60,462 nt of DNA, taken from the NCBI GenBank assembly GCA_016786745.1, contig JAEUVS010000101.1, positions 1 to 60,462 of the forward strand. The letters run 5' to 3'. Both the position numbers and the translations under genes were made by a program. This DNA is from Chitinophagaceae bacterium (lineage in GTDB: Bacteria; Bacteroidota; Bacteroidia; Chitinophagales; Chitinophagaceae). Under the pieces are notes generated by a model. The model saw only the letters and a program-made list of their open reading frames with translations, was not told the DNA's origin and did not search any database. Below are positions 24,762-34,580 of this stretch, in pieces. Numbering within the stretch: position 1 is the stretch's first letter; the number at the start of each line of letters is the position of its first letter.

Positions 24762-26789
24762 TTAATAACATTCTATTTCGGAAAATGCAACCTGTTTCGG
24801 AAGCGAATGTTTGAAATTTAATCTTATAGCGCTCCCTGAAATTTTATCAAACTGCAAAACGTTTTGTGTATTGGCTGTTATCGCTGCGGGAGTTTGATTG
24901 GAAACGACCACCGGGGTCCAACTATCTCTATTTAAATACTCAACGGTAATGGAATCGGGTGCAAAAAAAGTTGCGTCGTCGGCGAACAGATAAATTTTTA
25001 TGGAAGATATGTCGCGGTTCCTGCCAAAATCAACCGCGTACCAGTCAACTCCGTTCGTGGAACCCTTCGACGACCAGTAGTTAATTATTTCGGGGAAATA
25101 CCAGATACGTCCATCTATTGCCTGGAACATGGAAGTATCAGGAACGGAATTCACCGAAGCGGATGGTTTCGGGAAACCTTTTCTCGCAATATTCAACGCG
25201 AAATTTTCCGTTTGTTCTGCAACAGGCTTTATCACCGGTGCACCTACGTAAACGTGCTTTTGTTCAGTAATTGTCGCGGGTTGTCCATCAACAAAAACAG
25301 ACAATCCTTTACCAATATTGTATTTCTTTCCATCGCGGTCGAATACGACTGTAACACGATGACCGTGATAGTTGACATCGCTTAACATGAAATAATCAAT
25401 CGTGCTGTCCACAAGGGGATTCACCACGAGCGAATCACTTTCTGAAGGCCGTATACCACAAAGTCCGGAGATGACCAGGTTGTTATACGATGAATGCAGG
25501 TAGTGATTGCTCCAATAGTAATACACGATTGGTCCACCTTTATCAGGATCGTAATTTTCAACAAGATTTATTTTTCCATTGGGTAGAATATGCTGCTTTG
25601 TAAATAGCCGCAGCAACTTTACGTAATCAGATACATTCACCACATCCTGTTGATAGTTATTTAACAGGTTTGCCATTGCCGTCAGGGCCTGGCTCGATTG
25701 GTATGGCCAACTCGGGCCGTTCCACTGGCTACCCGGCTTTCCTTCAAAAAGCACAAACTGTTTAAAATAATATTCATAAGCCGGTTCGTTTGTGCGGAAT
25801 CCGTGTGTTCCGAGCAGTTCGCCCGTATCAATGATATGTTCCCATGCGGCGCTGAATTTTGCTTTATCGGCGGGCAAATTAAAATACCATGGAATAATGC
25901 CCGCGAGTTCACGGTTCCTGATAAAATCCCAGTACTTCACATATTGATTGTTTACTTTGAACCTGTCGGTGAAATGCTGAAGCGAATCGTTCCATAAATT
26001 TTCTTCTACATTTTTTTTCAGATCAGCGGCGCGGTGTGAGTATAAACTGGCAGTTGCTTCGTCGCCGGTCATTTCTGCAATGCGGGCGATGGCTTTCGCG
26101 TTACCATACATGTAGCTGTTAATAGTTGGCCTGAATGCATCGCCGCCTTCAAAGCCGTCTTTTCCACCGGAAGCATCAATAGAGGCCACTGTGTATTCGG
26201 TGGCATCGGGCATAGCGGGGATATAATATAAATTTTTGGAAGAATCATAGTGATCGTACCACGCGTTGAAAATGGCTTTCGCGCTGTCGAGGTAACGGAT
26301 AATGAACGCTGAATCTGCATTCACCAGGAACCGTGCATACATGGCATCTGCAACACTTTCACTGTAGCTGCGGTTGTTGCCGCCGTTATACAGGTTGTTG
26401 ATATAGCCGTTCATGTACCTGTCGTCCTTTAACCACCGACCCTCGTATATGTGGTGCATCGACGCGGCGTTGATGGTGCAATAAGGTTCGCGGTCCCATG
26501 GAACGTGGTTGATAAATTCCGTGATTACGAATTCATTTTTTCCCGTGTTCCGGATGTGCGCTTTGTATAGTTTCCAGCGGTAGTAGTACACTGCTTCCAT
26601 TTCTCTGTCGGAGCATTCAAAAAAGGGAACGTTGTCAATGTACCATTGGTAGTCTTTTTCGAAGTATTGCTTGGCTGTTTTTGGTTTGTCTTGTTGTGGG
26701 GGGAGGATTTTTCTGTTGGTGCACGAGAGGAATAAAGTGATAGTGATTGATAAGAGAAGAACTTTTAGATTTTGATTTTTACATTTCAC
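24762..26789 (-). CDS. (alpha/alpha)6-barrel glycosidase (MGH1/GH63-like) lipoprotein with discoidin domain
   Basis: This 675-residue protein starts at GTG (26787-26789) and carries a lipoprotein leader with Cys23 (LFLSC). Residues about 40-460 look like an (alpha/alpha)6 glycosidase related to GH63, GH37 and mannosylglycerate hydrolases; helpful motifs are HVPWDREPYCTINAAS, EGGDAFRPTINSYMYGN and GSQWNGPSWPYQSSQ (about residues 350-364). A beta-sandwich follows, and the last 145 residues (SSKGSTNGVDWYAVDFG, then a jelly-roll end) form an F5/8 type C discoidin carbohydrate-binding domain. It would trim an oligosaccharide at the periplasmic or outer face of the outer membrane. The exact GH family and linkage are uncertain. 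It converges on the cytochrome gene with 3 bases between stops. Confidence 0.78.
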   Translation of the reverse strand: MKCKNQNLKVLLLSITITLFLSCTNRKILPPQQDKPKTAKQYFEKDYQWYIDNVPFFECSDREMEAVYYYRWKLYKAHIRNTGKNEFVITEFINHVPWDREPYCTINAASMHHIYEGRWLKDDRYMNGYINNLYNGGNNRSYSESVADAMYARFLVNADSAFIIRYLDSAKAIFNAWYDHYDSSKNLYYIPAMPDATEYTVASIDASGGKDGFEGGDAFRPTINSYMYGNAKAIARIAEMTGDEATASLYSHRAADLKKNVEENLWNDSLQHFTDRFKVNNQYVKYWDFIRNRELAGIIPWYFNLPADKAKFSAAWEHIIDTGELLGTHGFRTNEPAYEYYFKQFVLFEGKPGSQWNGPSWPYQSSQALTAMANLLNNYQQDVVNVSDYVKLLRLFTKQHILPNGKINLVENYDPDKGGPIVYYYWSNHYLHSSYNNLVISGLCGIRPSESDSLVVNPLVDSTIDYFMLSDVNYHGHRVTVVFDRDGKKYNIGKGLSVFVDGQPATITEQKHVYVGAPVIKPVAEQTENFALNIARKGFPKPSASVNSVPDTSMFQAIDGRIWYFPEIINYWSSKGSTNGVDWYAVDFGRNRDISSIKIYLFADDATFFAPDSITVEYLNRDSWTPVVVSNQTPAAITANTQNVLQFDKISGSAIRLNFKHSLPKQVAFSEIECY

Positions 26790-26843
26790 ATTAAAAAATT
26801 CAGTTCATTTTTTGTTTCTTCTCTTTAAGCAAAATCAAAAAAA

Positions 26844-28103
26844 CTAATCAACCTTCCGCATCTCCTTCCACCTGTTATCCAAAAAAACCGCTGCAGGATC
26901 GAAGTTAGGATTGTTTGTCATAATGAAACTCGATCCATCACTCCGGCTCCACGCATGCTCATAACCAGAAGCCAACTCAATCTTCCCCGTCGCATCGCGA
27001 TAATTCTCCACCTCGCGAATAGTTTTAATAAAATTCGTATGCATGCGATCCTGCGACTTCTGCGTACTCTCCCATGTCCTCATCTGTGTATCCATATCTT
27101 TCAACCGCTGGTTGCCTGCAGCAATCGCTGCCTCACCAATCTGCCGGGTGCGTTCATCCATCATCTTCAACTTACCCAAATGCACCACCTGCTTACGCTG
27201 GCGTACCATCTTCCAGAACTGATCGACCTGGCTCTTCCAGTCGGGGTTGGTCCGATAGCTGCTCATGATCACCGAGATCAGCTTTTCAGCCTGCGCCTCG
27301 TCAGCAGCATCATATTTAAACACCACGCGCTGCGCCGCCACAGTAGTTATCGATTTATCGTAAGTGCCTGTGTAATTATTAGGGATAATACTTTCAATAA
27401 TTGAAACTCCGCAAAGCGCGATACCTTTCTTATTACCCGGCCAGCTAAGCTTTGCGTTGACCGCCGTTTGATGAAACTGCACATCGGCCATACCATAATT
27501 CATCAGCTCGGCCCTTCCTTCACTATTCTTTTCCGCCATAATCCGCACCACGTCGGGATTAGGTTTTACCTCGCCCACCTTCGGATTACCCAGTTCATTC
27601 GGAACAAACACATATTTGAGATACTGTTCCGCGTCCATCGGCTCGCCATAAGAACAATACTGCGATCCGCCACCGTTCGACTGCTGAAATTGCCTCAACT
27701 GCTCATTCGACGTCCACGACCATAAAGTGTAAGGATACATTTCGAAGCTAAACTTGCCATCCGGAGACGATGCGCTGAATCGCTGATTTGTGCCATCACA
27801 GCCGCTATTCGGTCCGATCCATATCACCTCGCCATCGTTTTTCCAGCCTTTTGGCAACAGTAAGCTAAACGCTTCCGCGGGCTGCTGAAACCCTACCCTG
27901 TCGAGCACACGCACACGCTCGAAAATGGTATAATCAGTTCCTTCCTTAAACTTTGAAGTAGATTCCGTTTGCGAGAGCTTTTTCGTGTCGGTCGACTTTC
28001 CCGCAACCTTACCCTGCTGTGAATTGATCTGTTCATTGCCGCAGGCGGTAAGCGCAAGCGTAAACAGGCAGTAAATGACGTGTTTCACCGGATGTGTTCT
28101 CAT
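26844..28103 (-). CDS. Hypothetical lipoprotein, 419 aa
   Basis: I place the start at the ATG complementary to 28101-28103 because it gives a clean lipoprotein signal (MRTHPVKHVIYCLFTLALTAC, Cys at residue 21); an upstream ATG would add 13 residues. No family is recognised. The body has a first beta-rich half (LLPKGWKNDGEVIW; WSWTSNEQLRQF) and a helical second half rich in Gln and Arg (about residues 280-360: DQFWKMVRQRKQVVHLG and a following coiled stretch with MDTQMRTWESTQKSQDRMH). It ends with a short segment resembling SGYEHAWSRSDGSSFIMTNNPNFDP, a pattern that may wrap around a partner. A promoter is not evident. It is separated by 61 bases from the TPR-like gene upstream on the same strand. 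Confidence 0.7.
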   Translation of the reverse strand: MRTHPVKHVIYCLFTLALTACGNEQINSQQGKVAGKSTDTKKLSQTESTSKFKEGTDYTIFERVRVLDRVGFQQPAEAFSLLLPKGWKNDGEVIWIGPNSGCDGTNQRFSASSPDGKFSFEMYPYTLWSWTSNEQLRQFQQSNGGGSQYCSYGEPMDAEQYLKYVFVPNELGNPKVGEVKPNPDVVRIMAEKNSEGRAELMNYGMADVQFHQTAVNAKLSWPGNKKGIALCGVSIIESIIPNNYTGTYDKSITTVAAQRVVFKYDAADEAQAEKLISVIMSSYRTNPDWKSQVDQFWKMVRQRKQVVHLGKLKMMDERTRQIGEAAIAAGNQRLKDMDTQMRTWESTQKSQDRMHTNFIKTIREVENYRDATGKIELASGYEHAWSRSDGSSFIMTNNPNFDPAAVFLDNRWKEMRKVD

Positions 28104-28164
28104 ACATGTTAATTTATACAAACACATCGTAAAACACGTCAAAAGTCATCGCGCCACTAAAGCT

Positions 28165-28803
28165 TTATTGACATTGCGCAAGCATGCTCTCGGCAATTTC
28201 CAGTCCCCACTGGGGGTGTAAAGGTTCCGGCTTTTCTGCTTTGAACAACTCAACTGCTTTTTCAAGCACGGGTTTGGCCTTTGCTTTTCCACCACCAAAC
28301 TGTTCAGGAGTACCGAATATTCCGGCGCCTTCAAGATAGGCGAGCCGTGGATTTTCAGGATCCAGCTCTTTAGCCTGTTTGAGGTAGTTTCCGCCTTCCT
28401 GGCCGTATGTCATCCAGCGATTCTGCGGATCCACCAGCATTTGCTGTGTCGCCGTCATATTCCTGGCGGCAAGCAACTCGGCTTTGTCTTTGTTGTCTTT
28501 CGTAAGCGGATCGGCCTTATCGAGAAGAGATTTAATTTTTGTCGCGTTGGCGTCTTTGTCAACTTTTGTGTCTGTCCACGCCGGCGTTAACAATGCGATG
28601 CCGGCATAATAATAGGGCAGCCATTCTGTTTTTTCCGCATCGCCGATGCGTTCGAATGTGGCGGCGAGCGCCTGGTATTCTTCAGTTGTTTTTACTGTTC
28701 CGAATTTAGCCAGGTTGGCTTTCATCGCTTCAGTGTATTTCTCGCTCTGCGCAAGCGCAGGAACAGCTGCAAGTAAAACGATTGCTGTGAAAATTTTGAT
28801 CAT
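28165..28803 (-). CDS. Periplasmic TPR-like protein, 212 aa
   Basis: The signal peptide ends at ALAQ (residue 19). The mature protein is helical and has tetratricopeptide-like features: KYTEAMKANLAKFG, a YYYAGIALL helix, and the typical ELDPENPRLAYLEGAGIF start of a repeat. Two Trp-rich positions (EWLPYYY; QNRWMTYGQ) and a repeated Lys/Ala helix (GGGKAKAKPVLEKAVELF) fill the rest. It follows the TonB-dependent receptor by 17 bases on the same strand, so the pair is probably one operon; a small periplasmic helper for the receptor is a fair guess. No enzymatic motif. Function unproven. Confidence 0.72.
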   Translation of the reverse strand: MIKIFTAIVLLAAVPALAQSEKYTEAMKANLAKFGTVKTTEEYQALAATFERIGDAEKTEWLPYYYAGIALLTPAWTDTKVDKDANATKIKSLLDKADPLTKDNKDKAELLAARNMTATQQMLVDPQNRWMTYGQEGGNYLKQAKELDPENPRLAYLEGAGIFGTPEQFGGGKAKAKPVLEKAVELFKAEKPEPLHPQWGLEIAESMLAQCQ

Positions 28804-28820
28804 ATCCCTTGTAGTTTAAT

Positions 28821-31055
28821 TTAAAGATTATTGTTGATGGCATCCTGGGTCCTGTCTACACCCCAACTGAAGAACGCGCCTATAAAGTAAAATCTTTTTG
28901 CCGGCAGCCCCACGGGTTGTTTCACCAGGCCGCTGTATGAATAATTATAATTAAATACCGGGTCGTAACCGAGCACATTCGTAACGCTTGCCACTAACAC
29001 CCAAAATGTTTTAGCATTTGGCTTACCAATACTCGGCACATAGTTCATGCTGAAGCCGAGGTTATGATATGGTTTCGTTTTGCCCTGGTCGGTTACGCCG
29101 AACTTACCCGCGCCTTCGTCAAATACAATCCTGTAATAAGGTCTTCCTGTCGCAAAACTGTAGGTAAAGTTGAAGCCGGTTTTTATATCCATGAAAAATC
29201 TCTTCGTAACAATGGAAAGCGTGTGTGGCGTGGCAAAGTTTGGCTGCATACGTTCCGGGTAATTGAGATAATCGCGTTTGGTATCCAGGTACGAATAGCT
29301 GACCCAGTAATCAAAGTTTTTGATCGTCTTCCTGTCGCGCCAGAAGAATTCTATCCCTCTCGCATAGCCATGCCCGTTATTATTGAAGGATGCGTTGATC
29401 GCTTCGTTTTTAACGAGATCATCATAACCTTTGTAGTACGCCTCTGCACGGAATATCCTGTCGTTGGCCGACTTCTGGTAAGTAAGAATATAGTGTGATG
29501 CTTTTGTGTAGCCGAGGTTTGTGGTCCAGATTAACTGGTTGGTTTCGGGCTTCTGGTAAAATAAACCATACGCTGCCGAAATCTGCGCACCCGGGCCCGT
29601 TTTATAAGCAAACGAAATCCTTGGAGCAATGTTGGCTTTCTGAAGAATGGAAGAATATTCATAACGTCCACCAATTTTCGCCGCGAGGTCGTTTGTTACA
29701 TATATGTCGGTTTCGGCAAAAATGGAACTGAAATTCTCTTTTAGGTTCACTTTGTAATCATTAAAAACATTCCTGTTGTAAAAGTGCATATATTCTCCGC
29801 CGAACCTGATCGCGCTGATGCCGAACAGTCGCTTCTCCATAACAACTTTCATCTGCGAAAGGTCGGCGCGGTTATCTATCACAAAATTCTTTATCGTTCC
29901 CCATGCGCTGTCAATATTCTGCTTTACGTTCTGCTGGTCCTGCAACTCCTGCGTAATGTCGTCGTGGTTAGTGCTGTAACTTAAACCGAGGTTCATTCGC
30001 CATCCGTTACCGAAGTTTTCGCGCCAGCTGAGGTTGTTGTACCAGCTGAGATTTTTTAAACCGAACGCGTCTTTCATATCGGCACTGTCAATATCCGGCC
30101 TTCTCAAACCTACGTTCGTTCTGTCGAACGTGGTGTAGTATTTAATCATCCCTCCCCTTTTTGTTTTTATACGAAAATTGGCGTCCGCATTCTGAACGAT
30201 CGGCATCCGGAAGTAATCGGGTGTTTGTTTTACCAGGTTGAAGTAAGCGAAAAGATTTACGTAATTATAATTTACACCCCACGATGATTTTTTGTTATCG
30301 GCCAGTTGTTGAAATCCCGCACCCAGTATAATCGGCGACACTGAAAGGTTTGCAGCCGACCTTTCCGGCAGATCAATTGACTCGAGTATAAGAGCGGATG
30401 AAAGTGCTTGTCCATATAGCGCGGAATAGCCACCAGTCGTAAATACTGTGCCTTTAAAAAGAAACGGAGAAAATCTTCCGCGCGTGGCGATGTCAGGTAT
30501 ACTTGTACCATATGGGTTGTTCACTAGTGTTCCGTCGATGAATTGTTTCGTTTCGTATCCAGCGCCTCCTCTTACAAATAATCCTTCCTGCTCACCCACC
30601 TGTTGCGCACCCGGCAATGTTCTGAGTGCATTTGTAATATCTGCGTTTCCACCACCCACTGTCGCAACATCAATTGAATTAAGAACAGTTGCGGCGCGTT
30701 TTACATCGCCGGCAGCAAACGATCCTGCTACAACCGTTACGGCTTTGAGCTCGCTCAACTCTTCTTTCATCACAAAATCCTTTACAATTGGTGTTGTGCC
30801 AATGACAATTTTTTCTTCAATTGTTTTGTAACCGATGTTTGTGGCGGTGAGAATATGTTCTCCTTTTTCGGTGGTGGTGAATTTATAATTGCCCAGGGAG
30901 TCGACTATAGTACCATCATAACTGTCTTTGATGGAAATACTTACACCCGGTATCGTTCGGCCCCTGTTATCTTTTAGCTTTCCACTGATGGTTACCTGCG
31001 AGTGCAGCATTAAAACAAAAACATGCGAAACAGCAAGCAGGCAAATCTTTTTCAT
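28821..31055 (-). CDS. TonB-dependent receptor with carboxypeptidase-like regulatory domain
   Basis: The 744-residue outer-membrane protein has a signal peptide (residues 1-20), a carboxypeptidase-regulatory-like beta-sandwich at about 22-95 (GRTIPGVSISIKDSYDGTIVDSLGNYKF), a plug domain at about 110-220 (GGGNADITNALRTLPGAQQV; EGLFVRGGAGYETKQFIDG), and a beta-barrel to the C terminus. It is shorter than SusC proteins (about 1000 residues) and no SusD gene is nearby, so it is better placed with siderophore or small-molecule receptors than with starch-type uptake systems. It imports its ligand using the proton motive force through TonB. The downstream TPR-like gene (17-base gap) is likely coexpressed. 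The ligand is not predictable from sequence. Confidence 0.93.
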   Translation of the reverse strand: MKKICLLAVSHVFVLMLHSQVTISGKLKDNRGRTIPGVSISIKDSYDGTIVDSLGNYKFTTTEKGEHILTATNIGYKTIEEKIVIGTTPIVKDFVMKEELSELKAVTVVAGSFAAGDVKRAATVLNSIDVATVGGGNADITNALRTLPGAQQVGEQEGLFVRGGAGYETKQFIDGTLVNNPYGTSIPDIATRGRFSPFLFKGTVFTTGGYSALYGQALSSALILESIDLPERSAANLSVSPIILGAGFQQLADNKKSSWGVNYNYVNLFAYFNLVKQTPDYFRMPIVQNADANFRIKTKRGGMIKYYTTFDRTNVGLRRPDIDSADMKDAFGLKNLSWYNNLSWRENFGNGWRMNLGLSYSTNHDDITQELQDQQNVKQNIDSAWGTIKNFVIDNRADLSQMKVVMEKRLFGISAIRFGGEYMHFYNRNVFNDYKVNLKENFSSIFAETDIYVTNDLAAKIGGRYEYSSILQKANIAPRISFAYKTGPGAQISAAYGLFYQKPETNQLIWTTNLGYTKASHYILTYQKSANDRIFRAEAYYKGYDDLVKNEAINASFNNNGHGYARGIEFFWRDRKTIKNFDYWVSYSYLDTKRDYLNYPERMQPNFATPHTLSIVTKRFFMDIKTGFNFTYSFATGRPYYRIVFDEGAGKFGVTDQGKTKPYHNLGFSMNYVPSIGKPNAKTFWVLVASVTNVLGYDPVFNYNYSYSGLVKQPVGLPAKRFYFIGAFFSWGVDRTQDAINNNL

Positions 31056-31097
31056 AATGCATTTGGTTGTACATTATAAATATAGAAAGATCCGTAG

Positions 31098-32264
31098 TTA
31101 GCGGGCTACCGGTTTTCGGCGAACTTTACCGATTTGTCGGTAAACCTCGGATATTCTCCGGTTAATTTTCTCCCATGTAAAGTTTTCAAGAACAGTCCGT
31201 CGTCCCTCTTCACCAAGTTGCGAGCGCAAACCCGCGTCAACAATCACTTTTTCAAGCAATTCTGATAGTTGGTCGTTGTTCCGTTCATCTGCGAGCAATC
31301 CGTTGACTCCATGTTTAATTACATACGGAATACCCGCATGCCGCGTTGATACAACGGGTATGCGCATACTCATTGCTTCGAGAACTGAAACCGGAAGACC
31401 CTCCATATCACCACTTTCGCTCGTTCTGCTGTTAAGTACAAATATGTCTGCCTCCGTCATAATTTTTTTTACATCACCATGTGGTTTGCTGCCGTAAAAC
31501 GTAATACTGTCGGGCTCTCCCTGCTGCGCTGTATGCCTGCATAGTTCCAGTTCGGGCCCGTCGCCGATAATATGTAAATGAAGGTGAGGATGTTTTTTAT
31601 GCAGCACAATAAATACACGGATTAAATCAGGCACGCCTTTCTTTGGAACGAGCCGTCCTGAATGCAATATGTTAATTACCTGTGGCGCTACTGGTCGTGC
31701 GGCTCTTTGAAATTCGTTTGCGTTTACACCACATGAAATGAGATACGTTTTCCCTGCAAACGCTTTGAGTTGCAGTGTATCATTCATGTGCGGACTTACA
31801 ATAATTATTCCGCTGGCATATGCGATCACTTCCTTAATGCCGTTCCTGTATTTTTTGTTACTAAGATACTCGGGAGAAGCGTCGAGACCGTGAAAAGTAA
31901 TTACGAGAGGAATATTCAATGCTTTTGCGACCGGGTAAATTATCAAAGCATTGAAACCAAAATGCGCATGTATCAAATCAATATCAGATTGCCTCAGCAT
32001 TTCTTTCAACTTATTCGCGCTAAAAAAACCTAATCCGGGTTTAACACCAAACACGCGTTTTGAAATCGCTGAAACTATTCTGTCAATAATATTCGCCGAT
32101 CTCTTTATCCTTATCTTTTTATTCGAAAGAGGAAATACATCTTCGTTAGCGAAATCGAAACCGAGCAATTCAATTTCCACATCCGATGGCATTCCTTTCA
32201 CCTGTTGGTAAATGAATGTCTCGCTGATATAGAAAAAAGCACGATTGAAGATAAGCGCTTTCAT
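31098..32264 (-). CDS. Glycosyltransferase family 4
   Basis: A 388-residue GT-B glycosyltransferase. The N-terminal half holds HAHFGFNALIIYPVAK, the acceptor-side HAHF motif; the C-terminal half has HSGRLVPKKGVPDLIRVF and the nucleotide-sugar signature EGLPVSVLEAMSMRIPVVST with the E-x7-E pair. It transfers a sugar from a nucleotide donor to a growing glycan on the cytoplasmic face. It is the last gene of a four-gene surface-glycan cluster and overlaps the flippase gene by 4 bases. Donor and linkage cannot be read off. No polymerase or priming transferase is found in the cluster. Confidence 0.92.
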   Translation of the reverse strand: MKALIFNRAFFYISETFIYQQVKGMPSDVEIELLGFDFANEDVFPLSNKKIRIKRSANIIDRIVSAISKRVFGVKPGLGFFSANKLKEMLRQSDIDLIHAHFGFNALIIYPVAKALNIPLVITFHGLDASPEYLSNKKYRNGIKEVIAYASGIIIVSPHMNDTLQLKAFAGKTYLISCGVNANEFQRAARPVAPQVINILHSGRLVPKKGVPDLIRVFIVLHKKHPHLHLHIIGDGPELELCRHTAQQGEPDSITFYGSKPHGDVKKIMTEADIFVLNSRTSESGDMEGLPVSVLEAMSMRIPVVSTRHAGIPYVIKHGVNGLLADERNNDQLSELLEKVIVDAGLRSQLGEEGRRTVLENFTWEKINRRISEVYRQIGKVRRKPVAR

Positions 32265-33700
32265 GGATTGGAGTTGTTTTGAAACAGTTTAACATTGTTG
32301 TTCAAAAGCAAAAAAATCTTCGAAATTTCAGTTCTCGCATTAAAAAGCATAACGGTGAAAAAGGCAACAAGCAAAACTATCTTCACTAAATCGTTGTGAT
32401 AATAACACGCCAGCCAGATGCCGAGCGAAAATAAAATATTTGGTCCCCAGAACGACAACATCTTTGATGCAGGAAATTTAAGCACGTTGATATACACGTA
32501 AAATAAATGAAATGGCAGCACAAGCACGATAAAAGCGAGTGAATAAAACTGGGCGATCGCAACTAATGAAATGGTTGCGCCAAATACAATGCTCGATACG
32601 ATTATCACCGCGCTTATCCATCCGCTTATTCTTAACACCTCCTCTCTTTTTACCAACACCAGGATATTTCCGAGGGTCGACAACAACGACTGGCTCAAAA
32701 GCAACAATCCAAAATAAGGAAGCAGGTTGGCGACTCCCATCCATGCATCGCCCCACAACAGGTACACGAGCCTGTTACTGAATAACAAAAGAACAAATGA
32801 AACAGGGAAAGACGCGAAGCCAATCAACCGGAGTATAAATAAATATTCAGCCCTCACGGTATCAGGATTTTCTTTGATCCTGTTAAGGCTCGGAAATAAA
32901 ACAGTTCCAATTAAACCGGTGATCAATGCCAACGGAAACGTTAGCAGGTTATAGGCCCTGTTGTAAATACCAAGATCACTCGTACCATACAATCTTCCCA
33001 CAAGCAAATTGTCAGAGTTCCTTGACCAGTAATTAACTATATTAAATCCCATCAGGTTGCCAATCGTTTTTTTCGTGTGCTGGAAAGATACTTTCACATG
33101 CGGCCACGAATAAAAATGAAAACCAAATTTAAGATGCCTTTCCTGGAGAAAAAGCATTACAAAACTTGATAACGTTTGCGGAATTACGAGCGACCAGTAC
33201 CCTGCCCCGAAGAACGCCAGTAGTATTGTGCCAAATACCGTGAATACGGTTGTTTTCAATGTTATTAAACCTGACGTTCCAAACTTCATGTCCTTTACGA
33301 TCAGCGCTCCTCTTACCAGTGTCATACTTTTGAATATGAAGGTGGTGGACATGACGATCATTGGGAAAACCAGTTCCATATTTCTAAAGAACAGCGCAAT
33401 CGGAAACGCAAGCGCGCACGTTATTAAACACAACATCGTTCCCACCAGGAGGGCGAGTGTATCAACAGATTTATAATAGGTATATAGAAAGTTGCTCCTG
33501 ATTACCGCGAGCGAAATGCCACTGTCTGAAAAGATGGAAAGGAAGCCGGTAAAGATTGTAATGATCCCGACGAAACCATAACTTTCGGGAGTGAGTAACC
33601 TTGAAATAATAATACTGGAAAGAAACGCAATTGCCTGTGATAAATAGTTGTATCCACCACTTACCAGTATATTTTTAATTAAAGTTTTCTTGAAACTCAT
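32261..33700 (-). CDS. Oligosaccharide flippase, Wzx/PST type
   Basis: A 479-residue polytopic protein with about 12-14 membrane helices. The N terminus (FKKTLIKNILVSGGYNYLSQAIAFLSSIIISRLL, given here only in part) has the family's G-x2-x-A-x6-(I/L)-x2-R-L-L-x-P-E-x-(Y/F)-G pattern: SRLLTPESYGFVGI. This identifies the polysaccharide transporter branch of the MOP superfamily, which flips lipid-linked oligosaccharides across the inner membrane. It lies between the GT4 gene (4-base overlap) and the putative glycosyltransferase (1-base gap). The genes are so tightly packed that coordinated translation is likely. Confidence 0.92.
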   Translation of the reverse strand: MSFKKTLIKNILVSGGYNYLSQAIAFLSSIIISRLLTPESYGFVGIITIFTGFLSIFSDSGISLAVIRSNFLYTYYKSVDTLALLVGTMLCLITCALAFPIALFFRNMELVFPMIVMSTTFIFKSMTLVRGALIVKDMKFGTSGLITLKTTVFTVFGTILLAFFGAGYWSLVIPQTLSSFVMLFLQERHLKFGFHFYSWPHVKVSFQHTKKTIGNLMGFNIVNYWSRNSDNLLVGRLYGTSDLGIYNRAYNLLTFPLALITGLIGTVLFPSLNRIKENPDTVRAEYLFILRLIGFASFPVSFVLLLFSNRLVYLLWGDAWMGVANLLPYFGLLLLSQSLLSTLGNILVLVKREEVLRISGWISAVIIVSSIVFGATISLVAIAQFYSLAFIVLVLPFHLFYVYINVLKFPASKMLSFWGPNILFSLGIWLACYYHNDLVKIVLLVAFFTVMLFNARTEISKIFLLLNNNVKLFQNNSNP

Positions 33701-33701
33701 G

Positions 33702-34517
33702 TCAGGTGAAGTACCTCTTTTTACCCTTGAAGGTTCTTCGGATATATTCCATCACCTGGCTGAAGCTAACATTCGCTTTTACGGGATGATACAGTTTATT
33801 TTTGTTGTTACCTATAAAAAGAAAAACCGGCAGCCACCGCATTGTTTTTAAAGTACAGAAAGAAAGATTTGGAGTGATGTTGTTTGCTTCGGTGCTGAAA
33901 TCTGCTATTGAATATCCGCCTCGCTTCAGCATTGTAGGCAGCAACACCTCATGATGCCCGCGAAAACCATTTTTCAGGTTGGCATCAACGTACGCGAGCG
34001 CGCGGTTCGAAATCCTGTATATCGGGTTGAATGAGCTGATAAGGTTGTCGGAGTCGAAATCTTCGCCTGGTACGCGGTACGAATCCCACCAGAACCAATC
34101 CGGTATGTCTGAGTAGCGCCGGATATGACTGGTAATAAAATCGTAATCGACCGTTGAAACAGCATCGATCAAATCGGCCCATTTGCCGTTGAACTCAACA
34201 TCATCTTCAATACACCAGTAGTATTGATATTGCTTGTTGGTTAGAAAAAATTGCAGGACAGGGAAATGGTTACTCCCCGGGACCAGCCTGGTGCGAATGG
34301 GTTTATACTGTAAATCTTTAAGAACGCTATCAGTAAACGTAGCCACCTTTACGCCAGCGGGCATTGAAACCTGGATGTTCCTGTTGTTGTGAAATAGTAA
34401 AAACACGTCGCCGATACCGGCCGCGGCTGTCTTAATCTTATTGTACAGTTTGAAAACGTGTTTCGAAGGTTTCTGGGTTACTATAAGAAAAGCCTGCTTA
34501 TTGAAAGTTTCCGTCAT
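33702..34517 (-). CDS. Putative glycosyltransferase (DUF3405-like)
   Basis: The 271-residue protein has no signal peptide. The segment YYWCIEDDVEFNG, with Glu104-Asp105-Asp106, resembles the DxD-type metal and nucleotide-sugar site of GT-A enzymes, and DFITSHIRRYSDIPDWFWWD, FNPIYRISNRALAYVD and GFRGHHEVLLPTMLKRGG follow the general pattern of DUF3405-type glycosyltransferases. This is a family-level impression, not a proof. It begins with ALA-rich residues and sits between the flippase (1-base gap) and GT14 genes of the glycan cluster, which supports a role in adding a sugar to the same glycan. Substrate unknown. Confidence 0.7.
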   Translation of the reverse strand: MTETFNKQAFLIVTQKPSKHVFKLYNKIKTAAAGIGDVFLLFHNNRNIQVSMPAGVKVATFTDSVLKDLQYKPIRTRLVPGSNHFPVLQFFLTNKQYQYYWCIEDDVEFNGKWADLIDAVSTVDYDFITSHIRRYSDIPDWFWWDSYRVPGEDFDSDNLISSFNPIYRISNRALAYVDANLKNGFRGHHEVLLPTMLKRGGYSIADFSTEANNITPNLSFCTLKTMRWLPVFLFIGNNKNKLYHPVKANVSFSQVMEYIRRTFKGKKRYFT

Positions 34518-34580
34518 AAGAGTCGTGAAATTCCAGCAAATGTTGTACCCAAAGGAAAGGTTGGAGCCTCCGGCTGGTAA